From: Telopea speciosissima
Taxonomy: Eukaryota > Streptophyta > Magnoliopsida > Proteales > Proteaceae
DNA length: 64,000 bases
Assembly: GCF_018873765.1 (NCBI RefSeq)
Contig: NC_057924.1
Coordinates: 7,316,001 to 7,380,000, forward strand
Direction of reading: 5' to 3'
In this document: positions 56,855 through 64,000 of the stretch, piece by piece
Numbering within the stretch: the first letter of the stretch is position 1
Layout of the letters: the number at the start of each line of letters is the position of its first letter
Made by a program: the position numbers and the translations under genes
The notes under the pieces: generated by a model
What the model was told of the DNA's origin: nothing
Database searches by the model: none
Seen by the model: only the letters and a program-made list of their open reading frames with translations

Positions 56855-58742
56855 GTTTTCGGCTCCTTTTGGTTGTTGCTGCTTTTCAGCTTGCATTTCT
56901 TTCAGTAATACTTCGGAGACTGCACATACCAATGAGGATAGTATTGAACCACCTCTTGCTGAAGAGATCTTCAAATCGGGTCCTAAATTGGGTTCCTACA
57001 CACAGGGTGATTCAACCTTTTATTTTCTCATAAAGAATTTTTCTGATTTGGGAGACTTTGCATCATTGGAGAGGGTATTGGGTCGAATGAAGCGAGAGAA
57101 GCGTGTGTTCTCGGAAAAAATTTTCATCCTTGTGTTCAGAGCTTATGGAAGGGCTCGTTTGCCCGATAAAGCGGTCAACTTGTTTGATCGAATGGTAGAG
57201 GAGTTTCAGTGTAAGCAAACAGTTCGGTCGTTTAATTCCGTACTTAACGTTCTTGTTCAAGCGGGTCTCTTTGACCATGCTATGATGTTCCACTCACACG
57301 GTCTGGGGAAGGGTATCTCTCCTAATGCCCTCACTTTTAATTTAATCATCAAGGTCTTGTGTAAATTGGGAATGGTTGATAGAGCATGTGAAATGTTCCG
57401 TGAAATGTCGTTCAGAAACTGTACTCCTGATGTTTTCACTTATAGCACTTTGATGGATGGGTTATGCAAGGAGAATAGGATTGACGAAGCTGTTTCCTTG
57501 TTGGATGAGATGCAGATTGAAGGGTGCTTCCCCAGCCCTGTGATATTTAATGTATTGATCAATGCGCTATGCAAGAAGGGCGACATGGCTCGTGCAGCTA
57601 AGCTTGTTGACAATATGTTTCTTAAAGGTTGTGTTCCAAATGAAGTGACCTACAACACCCTCATTCATGGTTTGTGCCTGAAGGGGCAATTGGACAAGGC
57701 TATCAAACTTTTAGAACGGATGGTCTCAAACAAATGCATACCAAACAACATTACATATGGCACTATTATCAATGGCCTTGTCAAGCAAGGGAGGACTGCT
57801 GACGGGGCCCGTGTCTTGGTTTGGATGGAGGAACGGGGGCACAATCCAAATGAATTTGAGTATTCTTCACTTGTTAGTGGATTGTTTAAAGAGGGAAACT
57901 CAAATGAGGCAATGAGATTGTGGCAGGAAATGGTAGGGAAGGGTTGCAAACCAAATACTGTTGTCTACAGTGCTCTTATAGATGGTCTGTGCAGAGAAAG
58001 AAAACTCGATGAAGCCCAGAAGATCCTTTCAGAGATGGTGGATAAGGGTTGCATGCCCAACACCTTCACTTACAGCTCCCTAATGAGGGGTTTTTTTAAG
58101 ATAGGTAATAGCCATCAAGCAATTCTTGTATGGAAGGAGATGGGGAGGAGTGGATGTACTCCTAATGAGGTTTGCTGTAGTGTACTTATCGATGGCCTCT
58201 GCAAGGATGGGAAGCTCAAGGAAGGGTTGATGGTGTGGAAGCATATGTTGGGTAGAGGATGTAAGCCTGATGCTGTTGCTTACAGTTCAATGATACATGG
58301 CCTCTGCAATGCTGGCCTTGTGGATGATGGTCTGAGGCTATTGAATGAGATGCTTTTTGGGGGGCCGGAGTCTCAACCAGACATTGTCACCTATAATATA
58401 TTCTTCAATAGTTTGTGCAAGAAGGGCGACATCTCCCGTGCTATAGATCTCCTAAATAGAATGTTGGATCAACACTGTGATCCAGATTCAGATACTTGTA
58501 ACATCTTTCTGAAGAATTTCGAAGGCCCAAATCACAATGGACAGGAGTTTCTAGATGAGCTTGTGGTACGGCTAACGAAGCATCAGAGAATAGCAGGTGC
58601 TTCCAAGATTGTGGAAGTAATGCTGAAGAAGTTTCTACCCCCAAAGGCCTCCACTTGGGAAAGGGTTGTTCAAGATGTCTGTAAGCGTAAGAAGGTGCGA
58701 ACAGCCATTGATAGGTGCTGGACTGAAATATTTGTTAGGTGA
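56793..58742 (+). CDS. P-class pentatricopeptide repeat protein (EMB1025 type)
   Basis: RNA-binding organelle protein of 649 residues, one exon, as in most PPR genes. The N-terminus is basic/Ser/Cys rich (MFCRILLRKRQEWKLSS), suiting organelle import. From residue 73 (STFYFLIKNF) to about 567 there are about 14 tandem 35-residue motifs, e.g. VFTYSTLMDGLCKENRIDEA, EVTYNTLIHGLCLKGQLDKA and TVVYSALIDGLCRERKLDEA. There is no E, DYW or SMR domain, so P class. The block EEIFKSG.K.GSY..GDSTFY and the tail WERVVQDVCKRKKVRTAIDR resemble At4g20090 (EMB1025). The start is in reasonable context (ACCATGT). No break seen. A uORF overlaps the start. Target RNA unknown. Confidence 0.9.
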   Translation: MFCRILLRKRQEWKLSSNPCKFSAPFGCCCFSACISFSNTSETAHTNEDSIEPPLAEEIFKSGPKLGSYTQGDSTFYFLIKNFSDLGDFASLERVLGRMKREKRVFSEKIFILVFRAYGRARLPDKAVNLFDRMVEEFQCKQTVRSFNSVLNVLVQAGLFDHAMMFHSHGLGKGISPNALTFNLIIKVLCKLGMVDRACEMFREMSFRNCTPDVFTYSTLMDGLCKENRIDEAVSLLDEMQIEGCFPSPVIFNVLINALCKKGDMARAAKLVDNMFLKGCVPNEVTYNTLIHGLCLKGQLDKAIKLLERMVSNKCIPNNITYGTIINGLVKQGRTADGARVLVWMEERGHNPNEFEYSSLVSGLFKEGNSNEAMRLWQEMVGKGCKPNTVVYSALIDGLCRERKLDEAQKILSEMVDKGCMPNTFTYSSLMRGFFKIGNSHQAILVWKEMGRSGCTPNEVCCSVLIDGLCKDGKLKEGLMVWKHMLGRGCKPDAVAYSSMIHGLCNAGLVDDGLRLLNEMLFGGPESQPDIVTYNIFFNSLCKKGDISRAIDLLNRMLDQHCDPDSDTCNIFLKNFEGPNHNGQEFLDELVVRLTKHQRIAGASKIVEVMLKKFLPPKASTWERVVQDVCKRKKVRTAIDRCWTEIFVR

Positions 58743-60222
58743 GAGATTCATTTTTGTAAAATTCTTTCTAGCAACTTGTTATGCTCTGTACCGTACCACA
58801 TCATATAGTTGATCTTTGTGGAGAGAGGTACAATAAATTCATTTTACAGCTCTCATTAACGTTCTCTTCTCGTCCCAACTCCAATGGGGATAATCTTAGT
58901 TGTACTAATGCTTAGCAGGCCTCTATATCTTATGGAAGTTAATATCTTAATATTCCCTATCACTTACATCCATTGCCCATAGGAGGCTAGCAGAGATAGT
59001 TTACTGTATAGATGTTTCGGTTGTTTATGGTTATTGTTTCCTATTTCCATATACTTGTGGGTATGCAAGTTACTGATTTTGTGCCCAGGATATAAAATAT
59101 TCTAACTTCTATAACATATTTAAAATAAATAGATTCGGGCACTAACAGACAATTTAGGAAATCCATGTTCAAATTGTAACGATATAATAATAGAAAAGAT
59201 TTTATCATTCTTGTTTGTTTAAACTTGACCAGTGAAGTTTCTGTGTTAACTATTAATTATTAGGCTCTCAAATGTTTATTTGGCATGGTTGAAATTCCAA
59301 AATTGTCTTCCAAACAACAGTTAGTTGTAACTGTATAACTATATTATAATTAAACATAGGAGATTTATTGTCATTCTTGTTAGGATAAGTTCCAATTCCA
59401 GTCATTTTACTCTGGTTACTAGATGAATTATTAATCCTTGGGTTCGCAAGCATTTATTTGACGCTGTTGAAATTCCAAAATTATGTCTACCCTGCTTATG
59501 ATTTTACCAGGGATGTTTTTTGGAGGGGGGGGGGGGGTGGATCGTATCTTTACATCATGGCCTATATGTTCCTTTTAGTCTGTTGGACCTCGTGAGGTTC
59601 TAGAATAGGTGCGAGCTGGAAATTCAATAGCGAAATCTGCTGTTCTTTTCTGATTCCTGAAAAATGAACAAGCTGATATGTTTTCAAGTACACCATCAGA
59701 CCATCCTCTTTACAACTTTACTCGTTCCTAGCATGGGTGGTTAGTCCTCCTCTTTACTCTTATCAAGTATTACTCGGAATAATTTTCTTTAGTGGGAAAA
59801 AGGCATGGGACATCTTAATTAGGAGTTAAAAAATGGAATACTTAATCCTGTGGGGGAGTCCCTCTTATCTAATTTTATATTTTATTTATGGAAAGCATAA
59901 TTAGGTGAATACCAAGTCTGTCCATGCTGCAGATAAAGTCTCTAGGGATGGTTGTCTTTGTTATCAATAGAAAGTCACAAAACTGTTCGGTTTAGTTAGT
60001 GCCTTCTTTTAGATTTACAGAATGAAATTGTTCAGAATTGTTCATGGGAGAAATCTGAGGAAGCTGGAAGGAGTGAAAATTAAGCTACTCTCAGCATTTG
60101 GTAGCTAAATGTTTGAGCGTCCCCAACATATAATCAGCCTTGTTGCTTGCTTTCCATTGTTTTGTGTCAGAAAAGACTTGCAGCACTGTGATTAGGATAG
60201 CAAAAGAACTTCACATTCTTTC
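58743..60222. other. 3' flank of the PPR gene, no gene seen
   Basis: Probable PPR 3' UTR followed by AT-rich DNA. CAAATGTTTATTTGGCATGG.TGAAATTCCAAAATT near 59271 recurs imperfectly near 59448 (CAAGCATTTATTTGACGCTG), about 178 bp apart, a small diverged tandem duplication. A G run at 59525. Confidence 0.45.
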
Positions 60223-60229
60223 ATGAGTA

Positions 60230-61794
60230 AGGTTCGAAAACTCGGGTCTCGGAGCCATCTCGGCCCAGCCCAAAACCGAGTTGGGCCAGGATCTCGGCGA
60301 GTTTGTGCATTTTTTTTTTTTCAGACTCGGAAGCCCATCTCGGTGGGTTTTAGACTTCTTTTGGGTCTGAAAGTTGGTATTTAGCCTATTTTAGGCCATT
60401 TAAACACAATGACACTATCAGATTTTGCATAAACAAAGTCCAAATAGGAGTTTCAGTTAGTGAGAAAGCAAAACAAACACTTACTTATGCTAAAAATCAG
60501 GACAGACACAGGACAAACAGTCTTATTTATGCTAAAAACCAGGACAGACACAGGACAAACAGTCTTATTTATGCCTAATATCATTTAAGTAGTATTTCAT
60601 TTACTTAAGATATTATTCATAAATAAGCAAATACCCCCCATTTGAATCCAGTAAAAATAGTTAAAAAATCAAATTCCAAAAGGAAAAAAAGTCAACCCCC
60701 CAGTTCAAGAACAAAAACTGGATTTTCGATGGTAGGTGCAATTTTCAACTTTCTAATGCTAGGGTTTTTCTCAAATCTAAAAATTCCATAAATCTTAATA
60801 TGGTAAAACATTACTAAAAACCATAAGTGCGGTAAAATATTCATTTGTTTTGATGTCTAAAAATATATTTTCATTGAGCGATTTTGTGACGATTCGCGAC
60901 AGAATTAAGTTTGACGGTACATAACTCCTTCATTATAAATCAGATTTTAGCAATCTTGGACTTGTTGGAAAGCTTTTTAAAGCTTTCAAAACAAAGCTTT
61001 CCAACAAGTCCAAGATTGCTAAAATCTGATTTATATTGAAAGAGTTATGTACCCAGATTTAAGCAATTTTGGACTTGTTGGAAAGCTTTCAAAACAAAGC
61101 TTTCCAACAAGTCCAAGATTGCTAAAATCTGATTTATATTGAAAGATTTATGTACGGGTCAAACTAAATTCGGTGTGCGTGAAAGCTGTCAAAATCGCTT
61201 TGAATGAAAATAATTTTTTAGACATCAAAATAAATGAATATTTTACCGCACTTTTGGTTTTTAGCAATGTTTTACCATAATAAGATTTATGGAATTTTTA
61301 GATTTGAAAAAAACCCCAGCATTAGAAAGTTGAAAATTGCACCTACCGTCGAAAATCCAGTTTTTGTTCTTGAACTGGGGGGTAGACTATTTTTCCTTTT
61401 GAAATTTGATTTTTTAACTATTTTTATTGGATTCAGATGGGGGCGTATTTGCTTATTTATGAATAATATCTTAAGTAAATGAAATACAAAAGCATTTACT
61501 TAAATGATATTAGGCATAAATAAGTGTCTGTCTTGGTTCCTAGCATAGATAGGTGTGTGCCTAAGTGTCTGTCTTGGTTCTTGGCATAGATAGGTGTATG
61601 TATACCAAGAATTTCCAGTAAGATCTCAACATCTGGCACTCATATAAAGGACCTACATGGGCATTTTCCTATGTCAAACCGAGATCTTCGAGATCTCGGC
61701 GAGAAAGTGCACTTTTTGGTTTCGTAGGCCATCTCGACTCGGTAAATGAAAAAACCGAGAATCTCGGCGAGATCTCGTGAGATTTCGGACTATG
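60230..61794. mobile_element. 1.57-kb near-palindromic foldback element
   Basis: Flanked by ATGAGTA at 60223-60229 and 61795-61801. Left end GTTCGAAAACTCGGGTCTCG, right end (read inward) GTCCGAAATCTCACGAGATC. The arms (about 60540-60980 and 61140-61560) are inverted copies: CATTTACTTAAGATATTATTC, AATACCCC, CAGTTCAAGAACAAAAACTG, CAACTTTCTAATGCTAGGG, AAAATATTCATTTRTTTTGATGTC and others. The centre is a chain of CTTTCCAACAAGTCCAAGAT hairpins. Non-coding; the one ORF across it is a palindrome artefact. Related to 182-1340. The close arm similarity suggests it is not very old. Confidence 0.75.
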
Positions 61795-61801
61795 ATGAGT
61801 A

Positions 61802-64000
61802 GTTGCAAATCTTGCAATAACAGTGGTCGAGAAGAATGGGAGGTGATGATGAAGGGAGAGAGGTATTCCTATGGGGATGATTAACCATTTTGTAGATTAC
61901 AATGCAAAACTCATCCTGCACGCTGATGCTAATTTTCTGATTGAATTGATTTGAACTGTATACTATTTTTCGGTTAGCCTGAGATCATGCAGAGTGAACT
62001 GGGATGCTTAATGGCATTACACGGGGTGGAGGTTTATCAAGTAGTGGTCCTGATTCTCTCTGAACAGAGGTCAAACATCATCAAAGAATGGAGTTTTAAG
62101 CTAATTTCTTTATATTTGCTTGATCAAAATGACTGGGTTGAGAAAACATCCATAACCTCACAAAGGGAAAGCATTAAACTGATGGCATGGGAGGTTACCT
62201 TTGAAATTATTTATCAAAGGAAGGCCAATGGAGCTGTAAATGTTCTCTAGCAGCATGAACATTTTTTTTTGGGTCGGTGGCAATATGAGAATTTTGCAAT
62301 TTATGAAACCTTCATTCTTTTTTGAATAAATTGTTTTTGGTGGATGACAACAGGAGAATTTTGTAAATTATGAACCCTTCACCTCCAATGCTTATTGCTT
62401 AGTCTTTGCTCTTAAGTTTACAAAGATTTCACATGATTTTCGTTTCATGATTGGTCCGAGGCTACTTAGCCTTGCTCTGAATTGGTTTCCCTTGACACTT
62501 GCTAGTACTCATATGGTCATTACATCTTTGCCTGCCTATATCATGAATTGTGAAGTAATCTCAAGACTTTCTCAAATTCTTACACTTCTATAGACTTTAA
62601 ATTAGACCTCTTTAAAAGTGTCTAGATGGTTTAACATTTAAGTGGTTTAAATGGATTGTGGTCCAAAATCAGCCTGGACTTAAAATGGTTTGTTTGATCC
62701 TTTATTATTTGAAGTTCTGATCACAGGAAAGAGTTCACTGCCGCTGAGTTTGGCTGCTGCATCAAGCCTGAAATGATGTTGATGGGTTCAAATAAAAGCA
62801 AGGATTTTAAACTCGGAAGTAGGAGTTGAATTGGCCAGAATCAATCCCAAAAACCCTATAAACAGCCCATTAGATCTGAAAATCCAGTGATCTGGTCCCA
62901 AAAACCCTAGAATTGGCTGTTCCAGAACGTCCAAAAGTCTGGCTAATTCTGATCAGAATTGGCCTATTCAACCGATCTGATTCCAATTTTTGAAACAGTG
63001 CATAGAAGAGAAAACTAGTCATAAAACATGAAATCCTTTAGTATGAATTTGTTTTATGTCATTAGTGCATATTGAAGGAAAACACCCATTGTAAAACTCA
63101 AAACACTCCTAGCTCTTGTAAGTTAGAAAGGTCATTTGGGTGGAAGGAGGTTTTTCCTCCTTGGAATGGAGCTTTTCTAGTGCTGTAGTTTCCTTTGCTT
63201 TTCATGAATTTTCTTTTTTGAAAAGAAATATACTCTGTAAACAATTACCCTTATCTATTTGGAAGAACCAGTGGAAGTTATTCTTTGCACCATTATATGT
63301 CTTGCATCTACTCAACTTGCTAAAATTGTGAGGCTTGTGTTACTCAACAGCTACTCTTTAGGTATATACAGAAGGCCCTCTTAAAACTCATAATTCTGGT
63401 TCAAGGAAAAATTTCCCTTTATTATAAAGTAGTAGGTAGTAAAACATTAAACTTCTATAAACTGTGAAACCTTCAAAATATTATTTGCTGGGGATATGAA
63501 CATATTTGATTATTAAGGTAATGAATAGAAGAGAGTCCAAAGGATGCAAGCCCTAACCAATACTCTTCTTCCTCTCCTATTTACTGTTCAAAATCCTATA
63601 GTAGCATTTTAAAAATCACACTAACTTAAATGTGGAGGTTTGAATTGTTGTAATTTTTGGTTGATCAAATTGGTCAGAATTAGATTGAAATGGAAGGTTT
63701 AAACCCACTCAAAGCAACCACTTAGCCAAGAGAATCTCTGGGTAGCCTTGCATAAGGTCTACTTTTCTTACTTTCTTCCAACAGAAGTGGAAAAAAAAAG
63801 GGTTTATTCATGGAATGGTTAGTATAATTCAATGAAACTGATGAATCCCCCACAAGAAGTAAAGAGGTTTATTAAAAATTGGGTCCACTGGCTTGGAGTT
63901 TCAGATTCTGAAAACTATTTGCTATTTGTCTTACATAGACTGGTATCTATCAACTATAGTACCATTGAAGTGATGCTTGAAGAAGAATGGAGTTTGGAAG
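61802..64000. other. intergenic to window end, no gene supported
   Basis: The best frame (61987-62250, starting MQSELGCLMALHGVEVYQ) has no recognisable motif. 62803-63000 holds GGATTTTAAACTCGGAAGTA and CCAATTTTTGAAACAGTG, like the ends of a decayed CAAGGTTT-ended element. The last kilobase is featureless. Confidence 0.4.

Noticed and set aside
61234-61482. 82-codon frame in the large palindrome
   Set aside because: Lies in one arm of the foldback element; the other arm shows no matching frame.
61987-62250. 87-codon frame MQSELGCLMALHG...
   Set aside because: No motif, no neighbouring exon signals, length expected by chance in this DNA.

Overview
This is nuclear DNA from a flowering plant, very probably a dicot. 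Six spliced or intronless plant genes sit in AT-rich sequence packed with transposon remains: plant L1 LINEs, an Au SINE, a TRIM array, a copia relic and many small inverted-repeat elements. I could not fix the species. Gene density is about one per 10 kb.

Host genes, left to right: (1) a ROP-interactive CRIB-motif protein on the minus strand (4438-6358, four exons); (2) an intronless OST3/OST6-type subunit of oligosaccharyltransferase (20251-21300); (3) THI1/THI4 thiamine thiazole synthase (28687-29878, two exons) with two clock-type evening elements and a G-box upstream; (4) a tRNA-Leu(UAG) gene on the minus strand (36599-36678); (5) a xyloglucan endotransglucosylase/hydrolase (42417-43573, four exons); (6) a CRIPT homologue (46822-53453) whose second intron is about 6.1 kb because of nested insertions; (7) an intronless P-class PPR protein of the EMB1025/At4g20090 type (56793-58742), with an overlapping upstream ORF. 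They form no operon-like unit; their roles (polarity signalling, N-glycosylation, thiamin synthesis, cell-wall remodelling, RNA processing) are unrelated housekeeping functions.

Mobile DNA: 0-3.6 kb holds a foldback element and a LINE relic invaded by two MITEs. 7.4-9.2 kb holds two direct MITE copies around a 1.25-kb Mutator-like element that carries a degenerate FCS-like zinc-finger (FLZ) exon, so it reads as a Pack-MULE. 9.5-19.2 kb holds an Au SINE, a second tRNA-derived SINE with a clear target-site duplication, a hAT-like element splitting a local duplication, a copia relic and a tandem TRIM array. 21.8-28.1 kb has two copies of one foldback MITE family, a 523-bp MITE with an 11-bp target duplication, and a 0.94-kb TIR element. 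30.3-36.2 kb is an almost complete but dead L1-type LINE. 47.3-50.6 kb, inside CRIPT, is a 2.9-kb element with TIRs of about 0.6 kb, flanked by 0.18-kb direct repeats. 60.2-61.8 kb is a 1.57-kb near-palindrome related to the 0.2-1.3 kb element.

The least ordinary items are the FLZ-carrying Pack-MULE, the promoter-like long TIRs in the CRIPT intron, the tandem TRIM, the foldback family with a multi-part palindromic centre, and a 103-nt GC-rich foldable segment at 54155-54257 between 26-bp direct repeats. I see no CRISPR array or bacterial-type system, and nothing I would call a proven new system.
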